A stretch of 64,000 nucleotides of DNA from Caulobacter sp. 602-1 (GTDB taxonomy: Bacteria; Pseudomonadota; Alphaproteobacteria; Caulobacterales; Caulobacteraceae). The stretch is taken from the NCBI RefSeq assembly GCF_003931565.1, contig NZ_RRYI01000010.1:62001-126000 (forward strand), read 5' to 3'. A program made the translations under genes and the position numbers. Below the pieces are notes generated by a model. That model did no database searches and was not told the origin of the DNA. It was given only the letters and a program-made list of their open reading frames with translations. Positions 52,577-62,196 of this stretch are shown here, one piece after another. Positions within the stretch are counted from its first letter, which is position 1, and each line of letters opens with the position of its first letter.

Positions 52577-55270
52577 ATGAACGTCGTCGTCGTCGAGAGC
52601 CCGGCCAAGGCCAAGACCATCAACAAGTACCTCGGGTCCGACTACACGGTTCTCGCTTCCTACGGTCACATCCGCGACCTGCCATCGAAGGACGGTTCGG
52701 TCGAGCCGGACAACGACTTCGCCATGAGCTGGGAGGTCGACGCCAAGGCCTCCAAGCGGGTCAGCGACATCGTCGACGCCCTGAAGAAGGCCGACCGCCT
52801 GATTCTGGCCACCGACCCTGATCGCGAAGGGGAAGCGATCAGCTGGCACGTCCTGGAAGTGCTGAACAAGAAGAAGGCGCTGAAGGACAAGTCCGTCCAG
52901 CGCGTCACCTTCAACGCCATCACCAAGACGTCCGTGCTGGAGGCCATGGCCAATCCGCGCGACGTCGACATGGAGCTGGTCGAGGCCTATCTGGCCCGCC
53001 GCGCCCTGGACTACCTGGTCGGCTTCACCCTCTCGCCGGTGCTGTGGCGAAAGCTCCCCGGTTCGCGCTCGGCCGGCCGCGTACAGTCGGTCTGCCTGCG
53101 CCTGATCGTCGACCGCGAGCTGGAGATCGAGCGCTTCAAGACCCAGGAATACTGGACCGTCGACGCCGACGTCTCGGCCGGCGCCGATCCGTTCCTGGCC
53201 CGCCTGGTCAAGCACGAGGGCAAGAAGCTCACCAAGTTCGACCTGGGCAATGAGACCTCGGCCCTTGCCGCCAAGGCCGCCGTCCAGGCCGCGACGTTCA
53301 AGGTCGCCGCCGTCGAGAAGAAGCCCGGCAAGCGCTCGCCCGCCCCGCCCTTCACCACCTCGACCCTGCAGCAGGAAGCCGCCCGCAAGCTGGGCTTTTC
53401 CGCTCAGCGCACCATGCAGGCCGCCCAGAAGCTGTATGAAGGCATCGACATCGGCGGCGAGACCGTAGGCCTCATCACCTACATGCGGACCGACGGGGTG
53501 TCGGTCGAACCGGAAGGCATCGCCGAGGCGCGCAGCGTGATCGGCAACGTCTATGGCGACAAGTACGTCCCGGAGACTCCGCGCTACTACAAGGCCAAGG
53601 CCAAGAACGCGCAGGAGGCCCACGAAGCCATCCGACCGACCAGCCTGAACCGCAACCCGGGCTCGCTGCGCCTGGAGCCTGACCTGGGCCGCCTCTACGA
53701 GCTGATCTGGAAGCGGATGATCGCTTCTCAGATGGAAAGCGCCCGTATCGAGCGCACCACGGTCGACCTGGAAAGCGCCGATGGCCAGACCGGCCTGCGC
53801 GCCACCGGTCAGGTCGTGCTCTTCCCCGGCTACCTGGCCGTCTACGAGGAAGGCCGCGACGACGAGGGCGACGAAGACTCCGCCCGCCTGCCGATGATCG
53901 AGGAAGGCGCCAGCGCCAAGGTCATCGAGGCCCGCGCCGACCAGCACTTCACCGAACCGCCGCCGCGCTATTCGGAAGCCAGCCTGGTCAAGAAGATGGA
54001 AGAGCTGGGGATCGGCCGTCCGTCGACCTACGCCTCGGTCCTGACCGTGCTGCGCGACCGCGAATACGTGAAGATGGACAAGCAGCGCTTCGTCCCCGAG
54101 GACAAGGGCCGCCTGGTCACGGCGTTCCTGGAGCAGTTCTTCAAGCGCTACGTGGAATACGACTTCACCGCCGCGCTCGAAGAGCAGCTCGATCTGGTGT
54201 CGGACGGCAAGCTGGACTGGAAGCAGTTCCTCCGCGACTTCTGGAAGGACTTCCACGCCGCCGTCGGCGAGATCGCCGAGCTGCGCACGACCAATGTGCT
54301 CGATGCGCTGAACGAGGCCCTGGGCCCGCACATCTTCCCGGACAAGGGCGATGGTTCCAACCCGCGCCTGTGCCCGACCTGCAATGTCGGCCAGCTGTCC
54401 CTGAAGACCGGCAAGTTCGGGGCCTTCATTGGCTGCTCCAACTATCCGGAGTGCCGCTACACCCGCCAGCTGGGCGTGTCGGAAGGCGAAGGCGAGGCCG
54501 AGAGCGCCGACAAGGAACTGGGCCTCAATCCCGCGACCGGCCTGGCCGTGTGGCTGAAGAACGGCCGCTTTGGTCCCTATGTCGAGGAACTGGCCGCCGC
54601 CGACAGCGGCGAAAAGCCCAAGCGCTCGTCCCTGCCCAAGGGCTGGATCGCCTCGGCCATGGACCTGGAGAAGGCCCTGCGTCTGCTCTCCCTGCCGCGC
54701 GAGGTGGGCAAGCACCCGGATGACGGCAAGGTCATCACGGCGGGCCTGGGGCGCTTCGGGCCGTTCGTGCTGCACGACGGCACCTACGCCAATCTGGAGA
54801 ACCCCGAAGAGGTGTTCGACGTCGGCCTGAACCGCGCCGTCGCCATCCTGGCCGACAAGCGCGCCGGCGGCGGACGTCCGCAGCGCGGCGCCGCCACCGC
54901 CCTGGCCGAGATCGGCAACCACCCCGAGGACGGCAAGCCGGTCCGGGTGCTGTCCGGCCGCTTCGGTCCCTACATCAAGCACGGCGACACCAACGCCAAC
55001 GTGCCCAAGGGCAAGGATCCGGCGTCCATCACCATGGACGAGGCCGTGGCCCTGATCGCCGAGCGCGCCGCCAAGGGCGGCGGCAAGAAGCCGGCGAAGA
55101 AGGCGGCCCCGAAGAAGGCCGCCGCGAAGGCGGAAGGCGACGCTCCGGCCAAGAAGACCGCCGCGAAGAAGCCGGCGGCCAAGAAGCCGGCGGCGAAAAA
55201 GGCCGCGCCGAAAGCCAAGGCCGCGGCGACCACCGAGGACGGCGCCGCCCCCTGGGACGACGAAGCCTAG
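52577..55270 (+). CDS. topA: DNA topoisomerase I
   Basis: 897 residues. Toprim domain at the N-terminus (NVVVVESPAKAKTINKYLG; DPDREGEAISW), active-site Tyr302 in LITYMRTDGVS, RPTSLNR and GIGRPSTYASVL in the core. A C4 zinc ribbon CPTCNVGQLSLKTGKFGAFIGC lies near residue 598, followed by topo_C repeats and a Lys/Ala-rich tail (KKPAAKKPAAKK type) of about 60 residues, as in many high-GC alphaproteobacteria. It relaxes negative supercoils. Confidence 0.97.
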   Translation: MNVVVVESPAKAKTINKYLGSDYTVLASYGHIRDLPSKDGSVEPDNDFAMSWEVDAKASKRVSDIVDALKKADRLILATDPDREGEAISWHVLEVLNKKKALKDKSVQRVTFNAITKTSVLEAMANPRDVDMELVEAYLARRALDYLVGFTLSPVLWRKLPGSRSAGRVQSVCLRLIVDRELEIERFKTQEYWTVDADVSAGADPFLARLVKHEGKKLTKFDLGNETSALAAKAAVQAATFKVAAVEKKPGKRSPAPPFTTSTLQQEAARKLGFSAQRTMQAAQKLYEGIDIGGETVGLITYMRTDGVSVEPEGIAEARSVIGNVYGDKYVPETPRYYKAKAKNAQEAHEAIRPTSLNRNPGSLRLEPDLGRLYELIWKRMIASQMESARIERTTVDLESADGQTGLRATGQVVLFPGYLAVYEEGRDDEGDEDSARLPMIEEGASAKVIEARADQHFTEPPPRYSEASLVKKMEELGIGRPSTYASVLTVLRDREYVKMDKQRFVPEDKGRLVTAFLEQFFKRYVEYDFTAALEEQLDLVSDGKLDWKQFLRDFWKDFHAAVGEIAELRTTNVLDALNEALGPHIFPDKGDGSNPRLCPTCNVGQLSLKTGKFGAFIGCSNYPECRYTRQLGVSEGEGEAESADKELGLNPATGLAVWLKNGRFGPYVEELAAADSGEKPKRSSLPKGWIASAMDLEKALRLLSLPREVGKHPDDGKVITAGLGRFGPFVLHDGTYANLENPEEVFDVGLNRAVAILADKRAGGGRPQRGAATALAEIGNHPEDGKPVRVLSGRFGPYIKHGDTNANVPKGKDPASITMDEAVALIAERAAKGGGKKPAKKAAPKKAAAKAEGDAPAKKTAAKKPAAKKPAAKKAAPKAKAAATTEDGAAPWDDEA

Positions 55271-55307
55271 TCTGTTCAGAGGATCGGGAGGGGAGTAGGT
55301 TTCGAGC

Positions 55308-55679
55308 ATGACGACGCTGGAACGTCCCCTGCCGCTGCATGTCGTGGTGTCCGCGCTGATCCTGTGCTGCGTGGGCGGCTTCGCCATGGGCCTGACCAAC
55401 GCCATGAAAATCGACCGCGGCGGACCGGAGACCTCCAAGCAGCCGCTGGCCGAGGTCTCGGGCGTGCCCGTCAAGGACGCCGCCCCCGCCCTCGCCTACG
55501 AGCCGCCGCCGGTCGAGAAGCCCAAGCCCAAGGCCGTCGAGGTCCAGACCGTGGAGCAGGAAGCCCCGCCCGTGATCGAGACTCCGCCCGCGCCGGCGGC
55601 GACGCCCGCCGCGACGGCCCCCGCCGCGCCCAAGCCGGTCGAGCCCGCGCCGCCGAAGTCGATCGAGGATCTGTACTAG
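55308..55679 (+). CDS. membrane-anchored Pro-rich hypothetical protein
   Basis: 123 residues after GGGAGGGGAGTAGG. One N-terminal helix (LHVVVSALILCCVGGFAMGLT) is followed by a Pro/Ala/Glu-rich tail without structure motifs. It lies 38 bp after topA and is likely co-transcribed. Function unknown; it resembles the anchor-plus-disordered-tail proteins elsewhere in this window. Confidence 0.65.
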   Translation: MTTLERPLPLHVVVSALILCCVGGFAMGLTNAMKIDRGGPETSKQPLAEVSGVPVKDAAPALAYEPPPVEKPKPKAVEVQTVEQEAPPVIETPPAPAATPAATAPAAPKPVEPAPPKSIEDLY

Positions 55680-55687
55680 GGTTCGCC

Positions 55688-55714
55688 TCTCCTCCCCCTT
55701 CATGGGGGAGGAGA
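55688..55714. repeat. REP-like intergenic hairpin
   Basis: TCTCCTCCCCC / GGGGGAGGAGA, a perfect 11-bp stem with loop TTCAT, between the Pro-rich gene and rnr. This C/G-rich palindrome with TTCAT at the tip resembles recurrent intergenic palindromes I know from Caulobacter genomes. With no T tract it is a poor terminator. Confidence 0.5.
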
Positions 55715-55757
55715 AGAAAATCTCGCCCGCCGCCCCTCGAACGGGTTAAGGCAAGAC

Positions 55758-58040
55758 ATGGCCAAACTTCGCCCGACCAAGACCTTCAAGCCCAAGCCGC
55801 CCGCCGGTCTGCCGGACCGCGAGACGCTGCTGGCGTTCCTGCGCGACGCCGGTGAGACCGGCAAGGCCGACATCGCCCGCCACTTCGGCCTCAAGGGCGC
55901 CGACCGCCGAGCCCTGCGCGAGATGATCCGCGAGCTGGAAGCCCAGGGCGCGCTGGCCAAGCGCGGCCGCAAGGGCTTCGCCGAAGCCGGCTCCCTGCCC
56001 CCCGTGGGCGTGGCCGACGTGGTCGAGCGCGACGGCGACGGCGAGCTGTATGTGAAGCTGACCAAGTCCGACGACGACGTGCCCAATGTCCGTCTGGCGC
56101 CGACCAAGGGCGAGGCCGCGGCCGGCGCGCCGGGGCTGGGCGACCGCCTGCTAGTCCGTTTCGAACGGCTGGAGACCGGCGAATTCGAGGCCAAGCTGAT
56201 CAAGAAGCTGGGCCAGAGCGCTCACAAGATTCTCGGCGTCATCCGCAAGCACCGCAAGGAGATCCGCGTCGAGCCGGTCGATCGCAAGTCCAAGGAAAGC
56301 CTGATCCTGGATCCCAGCGTCGCCCACGACCTGAAGGACGGCGATCTGGTGATCGCCCAGGTCGGCACGCATGGCGGCCGCTACGGCCCCAAGCCCGGCA
56401 AGGTGCTGGAGGTGGTCGGGACCGAGAACGATCCCCGCGCCGCCTCGCTGATCGCCATCCACAGCCACGGCATCCCGACCGGCTTCTCCGAGGAGGCCGA
56501 ACGCGAGGCCAAGGCCGCCGTCGAGCCGACCCTGGCCGGCCGCGAGGACCTGCGGAAGCTGCCGTTCGTGACCATCGACCCGGTGGACGCCCGCGATCAC
56601 GACGACGCCGTCTACGCCCATCCCGACGAGGACGAGACCAACAAGGGCGGCTGGGTCGTCTGGGTGGCCATCGCCGATGTCGCCGCTTACGTGCGTCCTG
56701 GCTCGGCCCTGGACCGCGACGCCCGCGAGAAAGGCAACAGCGTCTACTTCCCCGACCGGGTCGAGCCGATGCTGCCCGAGACCCTGTCGAACGGCCTCTG
56801 CTCCCTGCGCGAGGGCGAGAACCGCGCGACCCTGGCCGTGCGGATGGTGTTCGACAAGTCGGGTCGCAAGAAGGGCCACAAGTTCGTGCGCGGCCTGATG
56901 CGGTCGGCCGCCAAGCTCAGCTACGAGCAGGCTCAGGCGGCCATCGACGGCCAGACGGACGACAAGACCGGCCCGCTGCTGGAGCCGATCCTCCAGCCCC
57001 TTTGGGAAGCCTACCGGACGATGAAGATCGGCCGCGACGCCCGCTCGCCTCTGGCCATCGAGAGCGACGAGCGCCGGATCATCATCCGCGAGGGCGAGAT
57101 CACCTCGATCACCAAGCGCGCCAGCCTGGAAGCCCACAAGCTGATCGAGGAGATGATGGTGCAGGCCAATGTCTGCGCCGCCGAGAGCCTGGAGGCCAAG
57201 CGCTCGCCGCTGATCTATCGGGTGCACGACACGCCCAGCCTGGAGAAGGTGCAGAACCTCGCCGACTTCCTGCAAACGCTGGAGATCCGCTGGGACAAGG
57301 GCCAGGCGCCGCAGACCTCACGGTTTAACAAGCTGCTGGAGGAGACCCGCGAGAGCCCCAACGCGGCGATCATCAACGAAGTGGTCCTGCGCACCCAGAT
57401 GCAGGCCCACTACAGCGCCGACAATATCGGCCACTTCGGCCTGAACCTGGCCAAGTACGCACACTTCACCAGCCCGATCCGCCGCTATGCCGACCTGATC
57501 GTCCACCGGGGGCTGATCCGGGCCCTGGGCCTGGGCGACGATGGCCTCACGGACCAGGACATCGCCCAGATCAAGGACACGGCCGAGGTCATCACCCACG
57601 CCGAGCGGCGCGCCATGGCCGCCGAGCGCGACGCCACCGACCGCTACATCGCCGCCTTCCTGGCCGACCGGGTCGGCGCGACGTTCGAGGGGCGGATCAC
57701 CGGCGTCACGCGCTTTGGCCTGTTCATCAAGCTGGCCGACACCGGGGCCGACGGCCTCGTGCCCGTCTCGACCCTGGGCGCGGAGTTCTTCGTCCACGAC
57801 GACAGGATGCACGCCCTGGTCGGCGAGCGGACCGGCAAGCGCTGGCCGCTGGGCATGGGCGTCGAGGTCAAGCTGGTCGAGGCCACGCCGGTGACGGGCG
57901 GGCTGCTGTTCGAAATGATCAGCGAGCCGCTGGCCCCCGATCCGAAGGCGCCGCGTCCGCGGTTGGGCGCCCGGCGCCAGGCGGCGGTCAAGCCGCGCGG
58001 CGGACTGCCGAAGGGCGTGCGACGGGGAAAGCGGCGCTAG
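55758..58040 (+). CDS. rnr: ribonuclease R
   Basis: 760 residues. An N-terminal winged-helix part (ETGKADIARHFGLKGADRRAL), two cold-shock domains, then the RNB catalytic domain with the acidic cluster VDARDHDDAVYA at about residues 276-287 and RRYADLIVHRGL. An S1 domain (GATFEGRITGVTRFGLFIKLADTGADGLVPVS) and a Lys/Arg-rich tail follow. It degrades structured RNA 3' to 5'. Its stop overlaps the convergent SGNH gene by 4 bp. Confidence 0.97.
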   Translation: MAKLRPTKTFKPKPPAGLPDRETLLAFLRDAGETGKADIARHFGLKGADRRALREMIRELEAQGALAKRGRKGFAEAGSLPPVGVADVVERDGDGELYVKLTKSDDDVPNVRLAPTKGEAAAGAPGLGDRLLVRFERLETGEFEAKLIKKLGQSAHKILGVIRKHRKEIRVEPVDRKSKESLILDPSVAHDLKDGDLVIAQVGTHGGRYGPKPGKVLEVVGTENDPRAASLIAIHSHGIPTGFSEEAEREAKAAVEPTLAGREDLRKLPFVTIDPVDARDHDDAVYAHPDEDETNKGGWVVWVAIADVAAYVRPGSALDRDAREKGNSVYFPDRVEPMLPETLSNGLCSLREGENRATLAVRMVFDKSGRKKGHKFVRGLMRSAAKLSYEQAQAAIDGQTDDKTGPLLEPILQPLWEAYRTMKIGRDARSPLAIESDERRIIIREGEITSITKRASLEAHKLIEEMMVQANVCAAESLEAKRSPLIYRVHDTPSLEKVQNLADFLQTLEIRWDKGQAPQTSRFNKLLEETRESPNAAIINEVVLRTQMQAHYSADNIGHFGLNLAKYAHFTSPIRRYADLIVHRGLIRALGLGDDGLTDQDIAQIKDTAEVITHAERRAMAAERDATDRYIAAFLADRVGATFEGRITGVTRFGLFIKLADTGADGLVPVSTLGAEFFVHDDRMHALVGERTGKRWPLGMGVEVKLVEATPVTGGLLFEMISEPLAPDPKAPRPRLGARRQAAVKPRGGLPKGVRRGKRR

Positions 58041-59068
58041 TTGGCGCGGATCGCCGCCTCCAGCCGATCCGCCATCATCTTCTGATCCGCGACCGACGGG
58101 TGACCGTGGCACGCCCCGCGGTCCATGCCGGTGATCCGCACCGCCTTGGCGCCGGTGCGGTCGGCCACCTCGGCGACGTCCTCGACGAAGGTGTCGCCGG
58201 CGATCAGGAACACCCGCGCGGCGGGCCGGCTGGCTTTCAGGCCCTGGACGAAGGTCACGTAGGTCTCGCGATAGTCTTTGCGTAGCGCCGCCTCGTCGGC
58301 CCAGGCTTCGCCCGGATGCAGCGATGTCGAGAAGTCGTTCGTGCCCAGGCCGATGACCAGGATGTCCGGCGTCCACGGATCGTCCGCCGCCACATGCGGT
58401 TCGGCCTGCCCGGGGATCACGCGCGGCAGGAGCACGGTCAGCGGCTGGCCGGGCGCTAAACCATTGTAGTTACGCACCACGCCACGCCCCGAGAAGGCTT
58501 CGATCCGGTAGTCGGCGTCCAGCCGTCCCGCGAGGATCGGCCCGAAGGCCAGGCTGGTGTCGGTCAGGTCGTGGACCTGGCTCTCGGTGCAGTCGCGGCT
58601 GGCCGAGCGAACGCCGTAGCCGACCGTGTAGGAGTCGCCGATGAACTCGATCCGACGCGGACGCGTCGGCGCGGGCAGCGCCGCTTCCTTCGGCCCGACG
58701 AAGAAGCCCTCGAACCGCGCCGAACCCGTCTGGCTTTCGGTCAGCTTGTCGAGGCGCACGACATGCTCGCCGGGCCCCAGACGGTCGAGCAGCAGGTGAA
58801 GTTCGCCGGCCTTGGTCAGCTCGGCCTTGCGCGCGCCGTCGATGCTGACGGCCAGATGCTCGGCGCCGGTGTCGACCACCACCTCGACGGACGGACCGTT
58901 GAACCGTCCCTCGAAATAGACCCCCGGCCAGCCGAAGTCGTAGGCCCCGCCCGCCGCCGGCGCGACGCGGCCGCCGATATTCAGCGGGAGCGCGGTCTGG
59001 GCCCAGGCCTTTTGAGAAAGGACGGGGATGGCCAGACACAGGATGGCGGCGAGAGTCAGCAAGCGCAT
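58037..59068 (-). CDS. secreted SGNH/GDSL esterase (CE2-like)
   Basis: 343 residues. Signal peptide (MRLLTLAAILCLAIPVLSQKAWA). N-terminal ~110 residues form a beta-sandwich (NIGGRVAPAAGGAYDFGWPGVYFEGRF), then the SGNH domain: Ser in EFIGDSYTVGYG, IGLGTNDF, and the catalytic His in ACHGHPSVADQ. This order matches acetyl-xylan esterases of family CE2. It probably deacetylates an extracellular polysaccharide. Confidence 0.85.
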   Translation of the reverse strand: MRLLTLAAILCLAIPVLSQKAWAQTALPLNIGGRVAPAAGGAYDFGWPGVYFEGRFNGPSVEVVVDTGAEHLAVSIDGARKAELTKAGELHLLLDRLGPGEHVVRLDKLTESQTGSARFEGFFVGPKEAALPAPTRPRRIEFIGDSYTVGYGVRSASRDCTESQVHDLTDTSLAFGPILAGRLDADYRIEAFSGRGVVRNYNGLAPGQPLTVLLPRVIPGQAEPHVAADDPWTPDILVIGLGTNDFSTSLHPGEAWADEAALRKDYRETYVTFVQGLKASRPAARVFLIAGDTFVEDVAEVADRTGAKAVRITGMDRGACHGHPSVADQKMMADRLEAAIRAN

Positions 59069-59121
59069 GACCCCCTTCTCAAGCGGGATGCGCGCCGCGT
59101 CAAACCCCGCTAAGCAGAGCC

Positions 59122-60282
59122 ATGCGCGCGCAGATCGAACCCTTCCACGCCATCGCCATCAGCCGCCTGGCTCACCAGTTGAAGACCGAGGGCGCCTCGA
59201 TCATCCACATGGAGTTCGGCCAGCCCTCGACGGGCGCGCCGAGCAAGGCGATCGCCAAGGCCCACGACATTCTCGACGCCGAGGCCATGGGCTATTGGGA
59301 AAGCCCCCTGCTGCGCCAGCGGATCGCCGAGCGCTACCAGACCCTCTATGGCGTCCACGTCGAGCCCGAGCGGATCGTGCTGACCTGCGGGGCCTCGCCG
59401 GCCCTGGTGCTGGCGCTGTCCAGCGTGTTCGAGCCCGGCGACCGCATCGCCCTGGCCCGCCCCGGCTATGTCGCCTATCGCAACAGCCTCAAGGCCCTGC
59501 ACCTCACGCCCATCGAGATCGCCTGCGGGCCGGAGGATCGCTTCCAGCTGACGGCCAAGCACCTGGCGGAACTGGACCCCGCCCCGGCCGGCGTCATCGT
59601 CGCCAGCCCGGCCAACCCGACCGGCACGATCATTGCGCCCGAGGAGCTGGAAGCCATCGCCAAGGTCTGCGCCGAGCGCGGCATCCGCATCATCAGCGAC
59701 GAGATCTATCACGGCCTCAGCTACACCGGCCGCACGCCCTCGATGCTGGAGTTCGCCCCCGACGCCCTGATCGTCAACAGCTTCAGCAAGTATTTCAGCA
59801 TGGCCGGCTGGCGGCTGGGCTGGCTGCTGACGCCGAAGGGCCAGGACCTGGAGCGCGCCCGCGCCTATGTCGGCAACCTGTTCCTGACCGCGCCGTCGCT
59901 GAGCCAGCACGCGGGCCTGGCCGCCATGGACTGCATCGACGAGCTGGAAGCCCATATCGACGTCTATCGGCGGAACCGCCAGCTGATGCTGGACGCCCTT
60001 CCCGCCTTTGGCCTGCGCAAGATCGCCCCGCCGGACGGCGCCTTCTACATCTGGGCCGACATCGGCCACCTGACCGACGACTCCTTGGGCTTCTGCCAAC
60101 AGTTGCTGCGCGACACCGGCGTGGCGACGGCGCCGGGCGTCGACTTCGATCCGGTCGAGGGCAATCGCTTCATTCGCTTCAGCTTCGCGGTCTCCACGGC
60201 CGAGGTCGAGGAGGCTATTGCTCGGATGGCTCCTTGGTTCGCTGCCCGAGACGCCAGTCCAGGCCCATCGCCAGGAAGGTGA
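59122..60282 (+). CDS. class I/II aminotransferase
   Basis: 386 residues, PLP fold type I. 'MEFGQPSTGAPSKAIAKAH', YWESPLLRQRIAERY, ANPTGTI and SDEIYHGL are typical, and the PLP Lys is residue 223 in NSFSKYFSMAGWRLGW. The C-terminal RFSFAVSTAEVEEAI completes it. It belongs to the AspC-like group; the substrate cannot be told, and some members act on branched or aromatic amino acids. Its 3' end overlaps the convergent channel gene by 68 bp. Confidence 0.9.
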   Translation: MRAQIEPFHAIAISRLAHQLKTEGASIIHMEFGQPSTGAPSKAIAKAHDILDAEAMGYWESPLLRQRIAERYQTLYGVHVEPERIVLTCGASPALVLALSSVFEPGDRIALARPGYVAYRNSLKALHLTPIEIACGPEDRFQLTAKHLAELDPAPAGVIVASPANPTGTIIAPEELEAIAKVCAERGIRIISDEIYHGLSYTGRTPSMLEFAPDALIVNSFSKYFSMAGWRLGWLLTPKGQDLERARAYVGNLFLTAPSLSQHAGLAAMDCIDELEAHIDVYRRNRQLMLDALPAFGLRKIAPPDGAFYIWADIGHLTDDSLGFCQQLLRDTGVATAPGVDFDPVEGNRFIRFSFAVSTAEVEEAIARMAPWFAARDASPGPSPGR

Positions 60283-60673
60283 AGGAGCCCGACCAGCCGA
60301 TCAGGATCAGGCCGGCCAGGGGCTCCAGGCTGGCGACCAGCCGCAGCGCGCCGACGGGATAGACGTCGCCGACCCCCTGGGTGGTGAAGGTCTCGATCGA
60401 GAAGAAGAACAGCTGGCTGGCGGTCATCGCCGAAACGCCCACGAACGCGCCCAAGTCCAGGACGTGATCGCCGACCCAGTAGCCGCCCGCGAACAATCCC
60501 GCCTCCAGAACATGGGCGATGATCAGGCCGAAGATCACCAGCAGGATCTTCAGCTGGCGCGACAGCCGCGGCGAGGCCTGACCGACGGACAGCAAGCGCA
60601 GCGCCTGATAGTGGATCATGACCGCGGCGAAGATCAACGCCAGGGACAGCGCGAAGGCGTAGAGCTCGGCCAT
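60215..60673 (-). CDS. two-helix ion channel (potassium-channel-like pore)
   Basis: 152 residues from the ATG at 60673, after GAGGGA; a TTG at 60724 is less likely. Hydrophobic helices lie at about 1-25, 45-70, 85-105 and 120-140, and the pore loop TTQGVGDVYP resembles the TxGxGD selectivity filter of Ion_trans_2 potassium channels. The filter reads T-Q-G-V-G-D, close to TVGYGD but with Gln and Val. It may be a K+ channel or a non-selective relative. Confidence 0.75.
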   Translation of the reverse strand: MAELYAFALSLALIFAAVMIHYQALRLLSVGQASPRLSRQLKILLVIFGLIIAHVLEAGLFAGGYWVGDHVLDLGAFVGVSAMTASQLFFFSIETFTTQGVGDVYPVGALRLVASLEPLAGLILIGWSGSFTFLAMGLDWRLGQRTKEPSEQ

Positions 60674-60775
60674 GGTCTTTCCCTCGAGGGCCAGGAAGTC
60701 GGGAAATACTTCTGACCGCGTCAATCCGGCTCAAATTTGCTGTCGATCGGGCGCCGATGGGGCGCCGACGTCAGG

Positions 60776-62077
60776 CTATTTCCGCTCCAGATAGTCCAGC
60801 GCCATGAAGACCTCGGCCTTCACGCCGGTCTCGAACACCGCCTCGTCGACGTCGAAATAGGGCGAGTGGTTGGCCGGCGCGGTCGCCGCCGGCACGTCGG
60901 CCTTGCGTCCGCCCAGTTGCACGAACACCGCCGGGACCTTCTCGGCGTACATCGAGAAGTCCTCGGCGCCCGTCACCAAGGCGGCCTTGTCGTCGACCTT
61001 GCCGGGCGAGGCCTTCTCCAGGCTGGCCTTGACCCAGGCCGAAAGCGCCGGATCGTTGTAGGTCACCGGATAGGGCTGGCTGAACACCGCCTCGGCCTTG
61101 GCGCCATAGCGGTCGCCGATGGCGGCGACGGCCTTCTGCATCTTGGCGACCAGGTCGTCGTGGCGGGCGGTGGAGAAGGTCCGCATGGTCCCCTCCATCT
61201 TCAGGTCCTCGGGAATGATGTTCTGGCGCATGCCCATGTTGATGACGGCGATCGTCACCACCGAGGGCGAGGCGCCGACATCGACCTGACGGGCGGCGAT
61301 CTGGTTCGTCGCCTGAATGATGTCGGCCGCGACGCTGGCCATGTCGACGCCCGCCCAGGGCCGCGCGCCGTGGGTCTGCTTGCCCTTGACCGTGATCGTC
61401 AGGCGGTCGGACGAGGCGTAGAAACCCTCGGGGCGATAGTTCAGCTGGCTGGCGTCCCCCGGACCGATATGGACGCCGAAGATCGCGTCGACCTTGGGCT
61501 TGTCCAGCGCCCCGTCGCGGATCATGAGCTTGGCGCCGCCCTCCTCGCCGGCCTGCGGGCCTTCCTCGGCGGGCTGGAAGATCAGGACCACCGTGCCCTT
61601 GATGTCGGCCTTCATGCCGGCCAGCACCGTGGCGGTCCCCAGCAGCATGGCCACGTGGGTGTCGTGGCCGCAGGCGTGCATGACCGGCACGGTCCTGCCC
61701 TCCCAGGTCGCCGTGGCCTTGGAGGCGAACGCCAGACCGGTCTTCTCCTCGACCGGCAGGGCGTCCATGTCGGCGCGCAGGGCCACGACCTTGCCGGGCT
61801 TGCCGCCCTTCAGGATGCCGACCACGCCGGTCTTGCCGACGTTCTCGCGAACCTCGAAGCCCAGGGCCTTCAGCTCCTTGGCGATCAGGGCCGAGGTGCG
61901 GACCTCCTGGTTACCCAGCTCCGGATGCTCATGGATGTCGCGCCGCCAGGCGATGACCTTGGGCTGGACCGCCTTGGCCGCCGCCTCGATCTTGGCGGTG
62001 GACGGCGCCGCCATCGCCGGCGCGCCGAAAGCCATGCCCGCGACCAGCGCCAGCGCAGAAACCCGTCCGAACATCAC
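60776..62077 (-). CDS. secreted M20-family amidohydrolase
   Basis: 433 residues. Signal peptide MMFGRVSALALVAGMAFGAPAMA, then the M20D layout: WRRDIHEHPELGNQEVRTSALIAKEL, ADMDALPVEEKTGL, HACGHDTHVAMLLG and FQPAEEGPQAGEEGGAKLMI (metal ligands), with the dimerisation domain in between and LVTGAEDFSMYAEKVPAVFVQLG near the end. It cleaves N-acyl or amide bonds (hippurate hydrolase type) in the periplasm. It stands alone. Confidence 0.92.
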   Translation of the reverse strand: MMFGRVSALALVAGMAFGAPAMAAPSTAKIEAAAKAVQPKVIAWRRDIHEHPELGNQEVRTSALIAKELKALGFEVRENVGKTGVVGILKGGKPGKVVALRADMDALPVEEKTGLAFASKATATWEGRTVPVMHACGHDTHVAMLLGTATVLAGMKADIKGTVVLIFQPAEEGPQAGEEGGAKLMIRDGALDKPKVDAIFGVHIGPGDASQLNYRPEGFYASSDRLTITVKGKQTHGARPWAGVDMASVAADIIQATNQIAARQVDVGASPSVVTIAVINMGMRQNIIPEDLKMEGTMRTFSTARHDDLVAKMQKAVAAIGDRYGAKAEAVFSQPYPVTYNDPALSAWVKASLEKASPGKVDDKAALVTGAEDFSMYAEKVPAVFVQLGGRKADVPAATAPANHSPYFDVDEAVFETGVKAEVFMALDYLERK

Positions 62078-62196
62078 AAGACCCCTTCCCGAAAAGCGGC
62101 GCGAGCTTGGGACGCGTCGCGGCGCGGGGTCAAGCGCCCGCGGGCTTGACGTCGGGGCGCTCTATGCAGCCGCGCGGATCGGACTAACTTGAGCGC

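Noticed and set aside
52448..55474. 1008-codon open frame antisense to topA
   Set aside because: It is a shadow of a high-GC gene: composition is Gly/Leu/Gln/Val-biased without motifs, and topA on the plus strand is certain.
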